Origin: Candidatus Odyssella sp.
GTDB taxonomy: Bacteria; Pseudomonadota; Alphaproteobacteria; Bin65
Assembly (NCBI GenBank): GCA_016792765.1
Contig: JAEULD010000220.1
Span: 1 to 36,517 of the forward strand
Reading direction: 5' to 3'
DNA length: 36,517 nt
This document shows, one piece after another, positions 6,350-14,982 of the stretch. Position 1 is the stretch's first letter; each line of letters starts with the position of its first letter. Position numbers and translations under genes: made by a program. The notes beneath the pieces are model-generated. The model worked only from the letters and a program-made list of their open reading frames with translations, was not told the DNA's origin and did no database searches.

Positions 6350-8224
6350 TCAATTCACCAGCGTGCGGCGGCGGGCGGCGCTGGCGCGGGGGCCGCTGTC
6401 CTGCTCGTCGAACAGCTCGGCGAGCTTCTCCATCATCGTGCCGCCCAATTGCTCGGCGTCGACGATGGTGACGGCGCGTCGGTAATAGCGCGTCACGTCG
6501 TGGCCGATGCCGATCGCGAGCAATTCGATCGCCGTGTTGTTCTCGACGTAGTCGATCGCGTCGCGCAGGTGCTTCTCGAGATAGTTGCCGGGATTGACCG
6601 AGAGCGTGGAGTCGTCGACCGGCGCGCCGTCGGAGATCACCATCAGGATGCGCCGCTGCTCGGTGCGCGCGATCAGGCGATTGGCCGCCCACATCAGCGC
6701 CTCGCCGTCGATGTTCTCCTTCAGGATGCCTTCGCGCAGCATGAGGCCCAGATTCTTGCGCGCGCGGCGCCACGGCGTGTCGGCGGCCTTGTAGACGATG
6801 TGGCGCAGGTCGTTGAGCCGGCCCGGATTGGCCGGCTTGCCGGCGGCGAGCCACTTCTCGCGCGCCTGGCCGCCCTTCCACGCCCGCGTCGTGAAGCCCA
6901 GGATCTCGACCTTGACCGCGCAGCGCTCGAGCGTGCGCGCGAGGATGTCGGCGCTCATCGCCGCCACCGAGATCGGCCGCCCGCGCATCGAGCCCGAATT
7001 GTCGATCAAGAGGGAGACGACCGTGTCGCGGAACTCGGTGTCCTTCTCCTGCTTGAACGAGAGCGGGTCCATCGGGTTGACGACGACGCGGTCGAGCCGC
7101 GCCGTGTCGAGCAGGCCCTCTTCGAGATCGAAATCCCACGAGCGGTTCTGCTTCGCGAGCAGGCGCCGCTGCAGGCGGTTTGCCAGCCGCGCAATCACGC
7201 CCTGGAGATGCGAAAGCTGCTGGTCGAGGTTCTGGCGCAGCCGCGTCAGCTCGTCGGCGTCGCAGAGATCGGGCGCCTCGATCTCTTCGTCGAACTCTTT
7301 CGAGAAGACCTTGTAGGCGTCCTTGTCGTCGCGGTTCTTGCCGTGCCAGTCGGGGCGCGGCTGGCGCGACGGGCCGGCCGGCTCGTCTTCGCCCTGCTCG
7401 GCGAGCATCTCGGCGTCGGCGCCCTCCATCTCGCCTTCGGCGTCCTCGCCGGCGTCGGCCTCCATCGATTCCATCGAGGCGGCGTCGGCGGAGCTGGACT
7501 GGTCTTCGCCGTCCTCGCTGTCGCCCTGGCCCTGGCCCTGCTGGTCGTCCTCGGTCTCCTGCTGCTGCTCGTCCTCGCCGGCGTTCTGCTCTTCGGGGTC
7601 ATCGATGTGCAGGTCCTTGATGAGCTGGCGCACGAGGCGGCCGAACTCGTCCTGGTTTTCGACGAGCTTCGAGAGCCCCTGCAGGTCGCGCATCACGGTG
7701 GCGTCGAACCACGGCCGGAACGCGTCCACCATGCGGCGCGCGGCCGGCGGCGGCGCGTCGCCGGTGAAGGCCTCGCGCGCGAGCAGCGAGACCACCTCGG
7801 CGAGCAGCGTGTCGTCGCGCTCGGTCACCTGGTCGAAGCCTTCGTCGCGCGCGCGGCTCTCGAGCGCCGCGGCCATGTTGAGCCTGGCGCCGGCCATGCG
7901 CTTGGCGCCGAGCGCGTCGCAGCGCGCGCGTTCCACGGCATCGTACACCGCGCGTGCCATCGTGCCCGCGGGCAGGCGCTTGCGGTGCATCCTCGTATCG
8001 TGATGGCGCAGATTGAGCGCGAGCGAATCGGCGATGCCGCGCAATGCGGCCACTTCGCGCGCCGGCAGGTCGCGCGACGGCACCGGCAGCCGCACCTCGC
8101 CGCCGTGCACGCCCGAGGGCTCGGGCGAGAACGCCACCGTGAGGCCGGGCCGGCGCGCGATCGCGCGCGTGGCGGCGCCGGTGAGCTGGCGGAAGATCTC
8201 GATCGGCGGCTCGGGCTTGGCCAA
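6350..8224 (-). CDS. cobT: Cobaltochelatase subunit CobT
   Basis: This 624-aa protein matches CobT: a conserved N-terminal domain, a long acidic Gln/Asp/Glu-rich linker (about 207-282) and a C-terminal von Willebrand A domain with the MIDAS motif DNSGSM (408-413). CobT and CobS form the AAA+ motor that helps CobN insert cobalt into hydrogenobyrinate a,c-diamide in aerobic cobalamin synthesis. The start is TTG 8224 (then [10 protein letters not shown]), 16 bases after the cobS stop. No in-frame ATG precedes the conserved domain. It is the last gene of the J-domain protein/cobS/cobT set. CobN is not in the window. Confidence 0.95.
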   Translation of the reverse strand: MAKPEPPIEIFRQLTGAATRAIARRPGLTVAFSPEPSGVHGGEVRLPVPSRDLPAREVAALRGIADSLALNLRHHDTRMHRKRLPAGTMARAVYDAVERARCDALGAKRMAGARLNMAAALESRARDEGFDQVTERDDTLLAEVVSLLAREAFTGDAPPPAARRMVDAFRPWFDATVMRDLQGLSKLVENQDEFGRLVRQLIKDLHIDDPEEQNAGEDEQQQETEDDQQGQGQGDSEDGEDQSSSADAASMESMEADAGEDAEGEMEGADAEMLAEQGEDEPAGPSRQPRPDWHGKNRDDKDAYKVFSKEFDEEIEAPDLCDADELTRLRQNLDQQLSHLQGVIARLANRLQRRLLAKQNRSWDFDLEEGLLDTARLDRVVVNPMDPLSFKQEKDTEFRDTVVSLLIDNSGSMRGRPISVAAMSADILARTLERCAVKVEILGFTTRAWKGGQAREKWLAAGKPANPGRLNDLRHIVYKAADTPWRRARKNLGLMLREGILKENIDGEALMWAANRLIARTEQRRILMVISDGAPVDDSTLSVNPGNYLEKHLRDAIDYVENNTAIELLAIGIGHDVTRYYRRAVTIVDAEQLGGTMMEKLAELFDEQDSGPRASAARRRTLVN

Positions 8225-8240
8225 GGGCGGGCCCCGGGCG

Positions 8241-9239
8241 CTAGTTGCGCTTCTGCTTCGGCGCGCCCTCGAACAGCTCGGTGCCGAGGCAGCGCTGGTA
8301 GTATTCGGCGATCACCGGGCGCTCGACTTCGTCGCACTTGTTGAGGAACGTCGCGCGGAACGCGAACGCCACGTCGTTGTTGAAGATCTTGGCGTTCTCG
8401 GCCCAGGTCATCACCGTGCGCGGCGACATGACGGTGGAGATGTCGCCGGCCATGAAGCCGGCGCGCGTGAGGTCGGCCACCGCCACCATCGCGCTGATGA
8501 GCCGGCGTCCCTCGTCGTTGTCGAAGGCGGGCACCTTGGCCAGAACGATCTTCACTTCCTCGTCGTGCGGCAGGTAGTTCAGCGTGACCACGATGTTCCA
8601 GCGGTCCATCTGACCCTGGTTGATCTGCTGCGTGCCGTGATAGAGGCCGGTCGTGTCGCCCAGGCCCACCGTGTTCGATGTGGCGAACAGGCGGAACGCC
8701 GGGTGCGGGCGGATCACGCGGCTCTGGTCGAGCAGCGTGAGGCGGCCGTGGCGCTCGAGCACGCGCTGGATCACGAACATCACGTCGGGGCGGCCGGCGT
8801 CGTATTCGTCGAACACCAGCGCGCAGGGGCGCTGCAGCGCCCAGGGCAGGATGCCTTCGCGGAACTCGGTCACCTGCTTGCCGTCGCGCAGCACGATCGC
8901 GTCCTTGCCGACGAGGTCGATGCGGGAAATGTGCGAGTCGAGGTTGATGCGCAGGCACGGCCAGTTGAGGCGCGCGGCGACCTGCTCGATGTGCGTCGAC
9001 TTGCCGGTGCCGTGATAGCCCTGGATCAGCGTCCGGCGGTCGTAGGCGAAGCCGGCCAGGATCGCGAGCGTGGTTTCGCGATCGAAGCGATAGGCCGCGT
9101 CGACCTCGGGGACGTGCTCCTCGGTCTGGCTATAGGCCGGCACTTCCCAATCGGTGTCGATGCCGAAGGTCTGCCGCACGGAAATCTTGATGTCGGGCAG
9201 GCCATTGGCCGCGCCGGTCTTGGCATTCGTCTGAGCCAT
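8241..9239 (-). CDS. cobS: Cobaltochelatase AAA+ subunit CobS
   Basis: This 332-aa protein closely follows CobS. It has the N-terminal lead [13 protein letters not shown], Walker [10 protein letters not shown] (74-82), Walker B ALVFDEYD and the conserved [19 protein letters not shown] segment. CobS is the ATPase ring of the cobalt chelatase and works with the CobT VWA subunit. ATG 9239 (MAQTNAKT) is used. A start six residues earlier at 9257 has a GGGA-type site and cannot be excluded. The gene lies between the J-domain gene (53-base gap) and cobT (16-base gap), the usual alphaproteobacterial arrangement. Confidence 0.95.
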   Translation of the reverse strand: MAQTNAKTGAANGLPDIKISVRQTFGIDTDWEVPAYSQTEEHVPEVDAAYRFDRETTLAILAGFAYDRRTLIQGYHGTGKSTHIEQVAARLNWPCLRINLDSHISRIDLVGKDAIVLRDGKQVTEFREGILPWALQRPCALVFDEYDAGRPDVMFVIQRVLERHGRLTLLDQSRVIRPHPAFRLFATSNTVGLGDTTGLYHGTQQINQGQMDRWNIVVTLNYLPHDEEVKIVLAKVPAFDNDEGRRLISAMVAVADLTRAGFMAGDISTVMSPRTVMTWAENAKIFNNDVAFAFRATFLNKCDEVERPVIAEYYQRCLGTELFEGAPKQKRN

Positions 9240-9292
9240 AGTGTCGATCCGATGCAAAATTCCCGCCGAGGCGAATACTTAATTGCTCGGCG

Positions 9293-9895
9293 TCAGGAAG
9301 CCATGCGTTTCTTCAAGATCGCGTAGGCTTCGTTGATACGCTTGAGCTGCTCTTCCGCAGCTTGGTTACCACCACCGTTGGCGTCCGGGTGATAGCGCTT
9401 CACCAAGCGCTTGTAGTGCTGCTTTATGGTGGCGATGTCGGCAGGCCCCGTCAACCCGAGAGTGGCGAGGGCCTGATCCTCCAATGTCGCAGGCCTGGCG
9501 TGAAGATCCGCGCGCGCGGATCGGGCCTGTTCGGCGGCTTCGTCCTCGTCCGCGAACGCGAAGCGCGCCCCCAGCGGGTCGCGGATTCGCTGGCCGTTGC
9601 CCCAAACCTGGTTTCCGCGCACGCCGAGCGGCCAGAGCGGGCGCTCGCCAAGGACGGCGGCGTGCATGTGCCGCTCGATCTCCTCGGCGCTCATGCCCGC
9701 ATGATAGTTCCAGGCCTTGTTGTAGGCCTGCACGTGATCGAGGCAGAAGTAGTAGTAGTCCTTGAGCAGACGGCGCGATTTCGGCGCCCGGTACTCGCCG
9801 GCGCGATTGCAGCCGGCATGGTCGCAGCGGCGCGAAGCCTTCTCCTCCGGAGGGCCGCGATAGTTCTTGAGCGTGTCGAGGCGCACCTTGCGCAT
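9293..9895 (-). CDS. J-domain (DnaJ-like) protein
   Basis: This 200-aa protein has a C-terminal J domain (about 138-198) with the HPD tripeptide at 169-171 and the helix KRINEAYAILKKR. Its N-terminal half contains Cys24, Cys29 and Cys51 and the sequence KDYYYFCLDHVQAYNKAWNY. That N-terminal module and its place upstream of cobS are conserved in alphaproteobacteria. It lacks the Gly/Phe and zinc-finger regions of true DnaJ and so is a specialised Hsp70 co-chaperone. Whether it helps assemble the cobaltochelatase is inference from gene order. ATG 9895 has no clear Shine-Dalgarno. Confidence 0.9.
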   Translation of the reverse strand: MRKVRLDTLKNYRGPPEEKASRRCDHAGCNRAGEYRAPKSRRLLKDYYYFCLDHVQAYNKAWNYHAGMSAEEIERHMHAAVLGERPLWPLGVRGNQVWGNGQRIRDPLGARFAFADEDEAAEQARSARADLHARPATLEDQALATLGLTGPADIATIKQHYKRLVKRYHPDANGGGNQAAEEQLKRINEAYAILKKRMAS

Positions 9896-10045
9896 TGCAG
9901 CAATATGGGAGCGGCGCCGATGTGCCGCAATCTTGACGAACGCCGCAGCCTTGTGCTGCGCGCCGCGCAGGCGCGGCGGCTTTATCGCCCGGCTTGCGCA
10001 GCCTAGATACGCGGCGCAACCCACCACCCGCCGAGGACCGGACGC

Positions 10046-10312
10046 ATGAACGTCGCCGACTCGATCCGCGCCAGGCTCACCGCGGCCTTCGCGCCCGCTG
10101 CCCTGGATATCTCCGACGAATCGCATCTGCACGCGGGCCATGCCGGCCACCGGCCCGGGGTTTCGACGCATTTCCGCGTCGCCATCGTCGCCGCGGCGTT
10201 CGCCGGCAAGTCGCGCGTCGAGCGCCAGCGCCTCGTCTTCGCCGCGCTCGGCGATTTGATGGGCAATCCGATCCACGCCTTCGCGCTCAGCGCCAAGGCG
10301 CCGGACGAGTGA
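10046..10312 (+). CDS. bolA: BolA family protein
   Basis: This 88-aa protein has the BolA fold signature HFRVAIVAAAFAGKSRVERQ followed by LVFAALGDLMGNPIHAFAL. Conserved residues fit the small class-II-KH-like BolA proteins that bind monothiol glutaredoxin [2Fe-2S] clusters. ATG 10046 has GAGG nine bases upstream. The gene is divergent from the J-domain gene, and its TGA directly abuts the stop of the convergent permease gene. Neighbouring genes of the same conserved chromosomal block (cobST, corC-like, aroB) support the assignment. Confidence 0.92.
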   Translation: MNVADSIRARLTAAFAPAALDISDESHLHAGHAGHRPGVSTHFRVAIVAAAFAGKSRVERQRLVFAALGDLMGNPIHAFALSAKAPDE

Positions 10313-11020
10313 TCAGCCTGCGCGGCCGGCCACCCACCGGGCGAACGCGAACGGAAGCGCCACCGCGAGGCCGAGAATCCATAGCAGCAGAACGAGCGCA
10401 TACATCGTGGGCGCGTCGAACGCGCTGAACGCCGCGACCGCCATCGAACCGAGCCGGTGCTTGCCGGCCATCATCTCCGCGAACACGACGGCCGTCAGCG
10501 CCGCGACGGACGCGGCCTCGAGCGCGTGAAAGGCGCCGCGCCAGCGCTCCGCCGTGTCGCCGGCCTGGGCGCGCGCGGAAACCGCGGCGGCGGGCAGGAA
10601 CGCGGCGACCGCGCCGGGGACGAGATAGCCGGAAGGGCCGTCGATGCCGTCGAACAGCATGAACATCAGCGCGAGCAACGCCGCCGGCAGCGTGGCGACG
10701 ACCAGCGCGAGCGGCGAGAGAAGCGCGCCGCCGATGCGCGTGCGTCCGGCCGGAATGCCGATGACGAGGCCAAGCGTGGCGCCGAGCACGAAGGCGGCCG
10801 CCCAGCTCGCGAATGTGGCGAGAAGCGCCGTTTGCAGGTCGGGTTGGCCGAGAAGCGCGCCGAGGCGCGCGAACGCCGTGCCCGGATCGGAAACGATCTG
10901 CTGCCCGCCGCCCGCGGCCACGATCGCCCACAGGAGAAAGACCGCGCCGGGGAACAGCAGCGCGATGAGCCAGCCCAGTAATCCGAACCCCAGCCCCGGC
11001 CGCGTCTCGGTTTCCCGCAT
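10313..11020 (-). CDS. Orphan ABC-transporter permease-like membrane protein
   Basis: This 235-aa hydrophobic protein has about five or six predicted helices (near 14-36, 65-90, 100-124, 133-147, 165-182, 203-226). The pattern resembles binding-protein-dependent permeases of the SsuC/TauC type, including the late VVFAEMMAGKHRLGSM stretch. The canonical EAA...G...LP loop that docks the ATPase is not recognisable, and this central part is shorter than usual. No ATPase or binding-protein gene is adjacent. It may be a partner of a distant system or a decayed permease. ATG 11020 has GGTGG nearby. Confidence 0.7.
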   Translation of the reverse strand: MRETETRPGLGFGLLGWLIALLFPGAVFLLWAIVAAGGGQQIVSDPGTAFARLGALLGQPDLQTALLATFASWAAAFVLGATLGLVIGIPAGRTRIGGALLSPLALVVATLPAALLALMFMLFDGIDGPSGYLVPGAVAAFLPAAAVSARAQAGDTAERWRGAFHALEAASVAALTAVVFAEMMAGKHRLGSMAVAAFSAFDAPTMYALVLLLWILGLAVALPFAFARWVAGRAG

Positions 11021-11073
11021 GCGATCCACCCGCCGCGATGCCCGGCCGTTTCTAGCACGGCGGCGGCGGCGAG

Positions 11074-11712
11074 TCAGCGATCCGCGGGCTTGGGGCCGGT
11101 GAAGTGGTCCGGCAGGTAGCGCTCGACGAGCGGGCCGTCGCTGGCCCAGGCGTGGCAGGTGTCGATGACGATCGGCGGCCGCTTTGGCCGGTCGGCCGGC
11201 TTGGCCGCGAGGCCCGGATCGGCGGTGGCCTCGGCGGGCGCGGCCTTGGCCGCCTCCGTCTTCTGTTGCTGGCGCAGCGCGCGCGCGCGCTCCGACACCG
11301 TGGTCTGGAACGCCACCGTCGCCACCTGTTGCAGCATCTCGACGATGTGCGTGCAGCCGCGTCGCCCGCCGAGCCGCGCGCGCACCTCGCGCGTGAAGCC
11401 GTGCCCGATGCGGACGCCGACGAGGCGTTGGAAGTTCGGCAGGATGTCGGGGCAGATTTGGAACGGGCTGTGGTCGGTCGCGGCGGCGACCTCCTTGATC
11501 TCCATGCGGTCGTCGATCGTGAGGCGAATCCACATCTGGTGCACCGGCACGCCGGGTTCCACGCGTCCGCGCCATTCGTTGTCGAACGCATAGGTCTTCA
11601 CGTCGACGATGCGGCCCTCGATGTCCCACAGCCCGTCGCGGCGCAGGAAGCCCTGGCAGGTGACGGTGCGCGTGTGCAGGTGCTCGCGCGGCGCGGGGGC
11701 GGGAAGGGGCAT
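11074..11712 (-). CDS. DUF2889 domain protein
   Basis: This 212-aa protein begins MPLPAPAPREHLHTRTV and continues GFLRRDGLWDIEGRIVDVKT, the typical start of DUF2889 proteins, which occur in proteobacteria near aromatic-compound genes. GCTHIVEML and the late DTCHAWASDGPLV stretch are also family-like and carry the conserved His and Cys. The molecular function is not known. ATG 11712 is preferred on family length. GTG 11742 is an alternative. It lies 127 bases downstream of the cupin gene on the same strand, so both may fall under the IclR-controlled promoter. Confidence 0.8.
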   Translation of the reverse strand: MPLPAPAPREHLHTRTVTCQGFLRRDGLWDIEGRIVDVKTYAFDNEWRGRVEPGVPVHQMWIRLTIDDRMEIKEVAAATDHSPFQICPDILPNFQRLVGVRIGHGFTREVRARLGGRRGCTHIVEMLQQVATVAFQTTVSERARALRQQQKTEAAKAAPAEATADPGLAAKPADRPKRPPIVIDTCHAWASDGPLVERYLPDHFTGPKPADR

Positions 11713-11839
11713 GGCAACGGTGCCTGTGATGCTGCGCTGCACCTAAATCCGCCGCCGGCCGGGGTCAAGGCATGGCGATAGGCGCGGCGGGGAAGTTCCC
11801 TCCGCGCGCATGCATTCCGGCGTGCGGGCCGTTGCGCTC

Positions 11840-12598
11840 TCAGCGCTTCTCGGCGTCCGGATCGCGCGTGGCGCTCCAGGACTTGCTCGTGCCCTGCACC
11901 ATGTGGCGCAAGTTCTGGACGCCCTCGGGCTCCTCGAAGAACAGCGTGCGTTTCGCGGCCATGTCGGGCATGTCCTGCGTCACGTACATCACCGTGTCTT
12001 CGTCGCCGGTCGCCTCGTGCTTGTGATAGGCCCAGGCCGGGCACACGATCGTGTCGCCGCGCTTGTAGGAATAGCGCACGCCCTCGGGCTCCTCGAAGAA
12101 CAGCGTACGCTTGGCGGCCATGTCGGGCATGTCCTGCGTCACGTACATCACCGTGTCTTCGTCGCCCGTGGCCTCGTGCTTGTGATAGGCCCAGGCCGGG
12201 CACACGATCGTGTCCCCTCGCTTGTAGGAATACTTGACGCCCTCGACGGTCGTGAAGCCGGTGCCCTGGAGGTAGTGGTAGATCGCCACCGAATTGTGTC
12301 GGTGGTTCGGAACGACTTCGCCCGGATGGATCAGCTGGATGCCGATGAAGATGCCGGGCGAGGCGCCGGCGAGATCGCCGTGATCCTCGTTGACCAGCGA
12401 GCAGAAGCGCCGTTCGGCGTGGCGGATCGGATCCTTGCCCAGCTCGGCGAGCACCTTCTGCCAGTCCTCGGCCGACCATTTGCAGCCGCGCACATAGTTG
12501 TGCCGCACGCGCTTGAAGTACTCGTCGGCGGTGATCACGCGCGAATTGCCGTAGCCTGCGGGCTGCTCGGCCTGGGCGTCCTTCTTGCCATCGGGCAT
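11840..12598 (-). CDS. Gentisate-dioxygenase-like cupin with 53-residue tandem duplication
   Basis: This 252-aa cupin has motif 1 with His99 and His101 (PNHRHNSVAIYHYLQG) and motif 2 with YHKH (His139, His141). The segment starting KYSYKRGDT and ending FFEEPEGV (122-174) is then repeated in frame as 175-227 with one residue changed, so motif 2 occurs twice (second pair His192, His194). A single copy would give a normal ~200-residue cupin ending RHMVQGTSKSWSATRDPD. The fold resembles gentisate/salicylate-type ring-cleavage dioxygenases, but no substrate can be assigned. ATG 12598 has AGGAGGAG upstream. The gene is divergent from the IclR gene. Confidence 0.85.
   Translation of the reverse strand: MPDGKKDAQAEQPAGYGNSRVITADEYFKRVRHNYVRGCKWSAEDWQKVLAELGKDPIRHAERRFCSLVNEDHGDLAGASPGIFIGIQLIHPGEVVPNHRHNSVAIYHYLQGTGFTTVEGVKYSYKRGDTIVCPAWAYHKHEATGDEDTVMYVTQDMPDMAAKRTLFFEEPEGVRYSYKRGDTIVCPAWAYHKHEATGDEDTVMYVTQDMPDMAAKRTLFFEEPEGVQNLRHMVQGTSKSWSATRDPDAEKR
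11921..12238. repeat. 159-bp tandem duplication inside the cupin gene
   Basis: Copies 11921-12079 and 12080-12238 have a period of 159 bp (53 codons). By eye they differ at about 11 positions, nearly all silent. A third partial GCCCTCG follows at 12239, which marks a 7-bp junction for unequal recombination or slippage. Confidence 0.9.
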
Positions 12599-12648
12599 CT
12601 CTCGCTCCTCCTGCCGGTTGCCGGCGCGGGCCGCCATTCGGCCAATTG

Positions 12649-12676
12649 CGCATTGTATGACGCATCATACTATGCG
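12649..12676. promoter_or_regulatory. 28-bp palindrome between cupin and IclR genes, overlapping divergent promoters
   Basis: The core GTATGA-CGCA-TCATAC (12655-12670) is a perfect inverted repeat. It is flanked by CGCAT (12649-12653) and ATGCG (12672-12676), with one mismatched pair at 12654/12671. TTGCGC (12646-12651) and TACTAT (12668-12673) form a plausible plus-strand promoter with a 16-base spacer. Its mirror image, TTACGC then TACAAT, serves the minus strand. A dimeric IclR protein bound here would cover both -10 regions. Confidence 0.65.
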
Positions 12677-12754
12677 TAACGCGAGGCCCGGTCAAACCGG
12701 TGCTCGCGGCGGTGGCGGCATGCGCTAGAATGCGCGCGCAACGGAGCGAAGGGC

Positions 12755-13558
12755 GTGCAGGGAAGGGGAAAACGCGGCGGCCGCGAGCCGCTCGGCATCC
12801 AGTCGGTCGAGGTCGCGGCGCGCATTCTGCGCGCGCTGGCCGAGGGCGGCGGCGCGCTGGCGCTGCGCGACCTTGCCGCCGCCACCGGCATGCATCGCGG
12901 CAAGGTGCACCGCTACCTCATCAGCCTCGCGCGCGCGGGCCTCGTCGCGCGCGAGGCGGAGGCCGGCCATTACGGTATCGGTCCGCTTGCGATCAGCGCG
13001 GGGCTCGCCGGGCTCAACCGGCTGAATCCGGTTCGCCTGGCCTACGCAGCGCTCCCGGCCTTGCGCGACCGCATCGGCGAAACGGTCGTGCTCGCGGTGT
13101 GGGGCGAGCGCGGCGCCACCGTGATCGCGCTGGAAGACAGCGCGCGGCCGGTCACGCTCAACGTGCGCGTCGGTTCGATCCTGCCGCTGGGAAACAGCGC
13201 GGTCGGGCGCGTTTTTGCCGCGCACCTGCCGGAGCCCGTACTCCGGCCGGTTCTGGCGGCCGAGGCGAAGCGCGGCGCGGCCCCGGCGCGGGCGGCCGCC
13301 TCCGCGGCGGCGCTCGCGCGCCGGCTTGCCCGGGTCCGCGCCGACGGACTTGCCGCGGTCGAGGGCACTCTGATCCCGGGCCTCAATGCGTTGGCGGCGC
13401 CGGTGTTCGACCAGCGCGGCGCGCTCGCGCTCGTCCTCGGCGCGGTCGGGCGGCGCGAGACGCTGGCTGCAGGGCCGCGCGGGCCCGCGGCGGCCGCGCT
13501 CAAGGAGGGCGCCGCGCGTCTGTCGCGGCAACTCGGCTATCCCGGGCGGTCGCCTTGA
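12755..13558 (+). CDS. IclR-family transcriptional regulator
   Basis: This 267-aa protein has an N-terminal winged HTH (16-77: SVEVAARILRALAEGG, then LRDLAAATGMHRGKVHRYL) and a C-terminal IclR effector domain (about 90-255) with ALPALRDRIGETVVLAVWG. The start is GTG 12755 with GGAG eight bases upstream. No earlier ATG is in frame with a ribosome site. IclR proteins commonly control divergent aromatic or acyl-metabolism genes. Here the divergent target is the duplicated cupin, and a 28-bp palindrome lies between them. It is followed by a convergent CorC-like gene. Confidence 0.9.
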   Translation: MQGRGKRGGREPLGIQSVEVAARILRALAEGGGALALRDLAAATGMHRGKVHRYLISLARAGLVAREAEAGHYGIGPLAISAGLAGLNRLNPVRLAYAALPALRDRIGETVVLAVWGERGATVIALEDSARPVTLNVRVGSILPLGNSAVGRVFAAHLPEPVLRPVLAAEAKRGAAPARAAASAAALARRLARVRADGLAAVEGTLIPGLNALAAPVFDQRGALALVLGAVGRRETLAAGPRGPAAAALKEGAARLSRQLGYPGRSP

Positions 13559-13580
13559 GGCGCAGCGCGCGGCTCGGCGT

Positions 13581-14942
13581 TCACGTCGCCTTGTCGCCGT
13601 CCGCGGGCGAAGAGCCCGGCGCCGCGGGGTGCGCGGGCGGCGGCTGTGACGGCGCCGGTGCCACTTCGGGCAACTTCTTGGCCGTTCCGTTCATCGGGCG
13701 CACCTTGAGCGCCGTGATGCGGTTGTTCTTCTTGCGCAGGATCTCGAAGCGGAAGCCGTGGAACGCGAAGGTCTGGCGCACCTCGGGAATGCGCCGCGCC
13801 TCGTGCATCACGAGTCCGGCCACCGTCGCGGCGCGATCGTCGGGCAGATCCCAGCCGAGCTCGCGGTTCACGTCGCGCACCGTCACGTCGCCGCCGACGA
13901 TGTAACCGCCGTCGCCGGCCGAGCGGATGCCGGATTGCGCCTGCTCGGGCACGTCGCCCATCTTGCCGACGATCTCCTCGAGGATGTCCTCGAGCGTCAC
14001 GACGCCCTGGAACGCGCCGTATTCGTCGACCACGAGCGCGAAATGCTCGCGGCGCTTGCGGAACTCGCGCAGCTGATCGAGCAGCGACGTCGATTCCGGG
14101 ATGTACCAGGCCGGCGACGCGAGCTTGGCGATGTCGAGCTGGGCCGCGGCCCCCTTGCCGCGGCTCATCGCGCGCAGCAGGTCCTTGGCGTGCAGCACGC
14201 CGACGATGTTGTCGGGATTCCCGCGATAGACCGGCAGGCGCGAATAGGGGCTCGCCATCACCTGGCGCAGGATCACCGGCGGCGACTTCGCGGCGTCGAT
14301 CATGGCGGTGGCGCTGCGATGGGTCATCACCTCGCCCACCGCCACGTCGCCGAGATCGAGAATGCTCGAGAGCATGCGGCGCTCGGCCTCGATCTCCGGG
14401 TCGGGGCCCTGGTGCATCGAGATGACGCCGCGGAGCTCCTCCTCGGTCGTGGCCATCATGCTCTGCTGCGTGCGGATGCCGAAGAGAAGCAGGACCTTGC
14501 GCACGATCCATTCGATCGCGGCGGTGAGCGGCGCCAGGACGCGCACGAACGCCGCCACCGCCGGCGCGATCGCGAGCGAAACACGGTCGGGCGCGTAGAG
14601 CGCGTAGGTCTTCGGCAGCACCTCGCCGAACACGATGAACAGGACGCTCAGCACGATCGTCGCATAAACCTCGCCGCCGGCGCCGAACCAGTGGAGGAAC
14701 AGCGATGTGGTGAGCACGGCCGCGAGCGGCCCGACGATGTTCTGGGCGGTCAGCAGCGAGCCGATCATGCGCTCGCGGTTCGACCGCAGCGCGTTGACGA
14801 CTCCGGCGCGCGCGTCGCCCTGCCGCTCCAGCTCCAGCATGCGCGGCTGCGAGGCGGCGGTGAGCGCGGTCTCGGCGCCGCCGAAGAACGCGGCGAGGAT
14901 CAGGAGAATTGCGATCGGAACGAGCGTCAGCCACGGATCCAT
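13581..14942 (-). CDS. CorC/HlyC-like CNNM-CBS membrane protein
   Basis: This 453-aa protein has an N-terminal CNNM (DUF21) membrane domain with about three or four helices (6-25, 60-83, 92-110, 120-150; FGGAETALTAASQPRM is the diagnostic loop). A pair of CBS domains follows (about 200-330; VMTHRSATAMID, then FALVVDEYGAFQGVVTLEDI), then a CorC_HlyC domain (about 350-430). The family affects Mg/Co efflux and adenosine-nucleotide-sensitive transport. The C-terminus is a Pro/Ala-rich tail not typical of the core family. It follows aroB on the same strand, a common alphaproteobacterial order. Confidence 0.92.
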   Translation of the reverse strand: MDPWLTLVPIAILLILAAFFGGAETALTAASQPRMLELERQGDARAGVVNALRSNRERMIGSLLTAQNIVGPLAAVLTTSLFLHWFGAGGEVYATIVLSVLFIVFGEVLPKTYALYAPDRVSLAIAPAVAAFVRVLAPLTAAIEWIVRKVLLLFGIRTQQSMMATTEEELRGVISMHQGPDPEIEAERRMLSSILDLGDVAVGEVMTHRSATAMIDAAKSPPVILRQVMASPYSRLPVYRGNPDNIVGVLHAKDLLRAMSRGKGAAAQLDIAKLASPAWYIPESTSLLDQLREFRKRREHFALVVDEYGAFQGVVTLEDILEEIVGKMGDVPEQAQSGIRSAGDGGYIVGGDVTVRDVNRELGWDLPDDRAATVAGLVMHEARRIPEVRQTFAFHGFRFEILRKKNNRITALKVRPMNGTAKKLPEVAPAPSQPPPAHPAAPGSSPADGDKAT

Positions 14943-14982
14943 GAGGGCGTTTCCAGTCTCGGTCTCGGTCGTTCGCCGCCGG

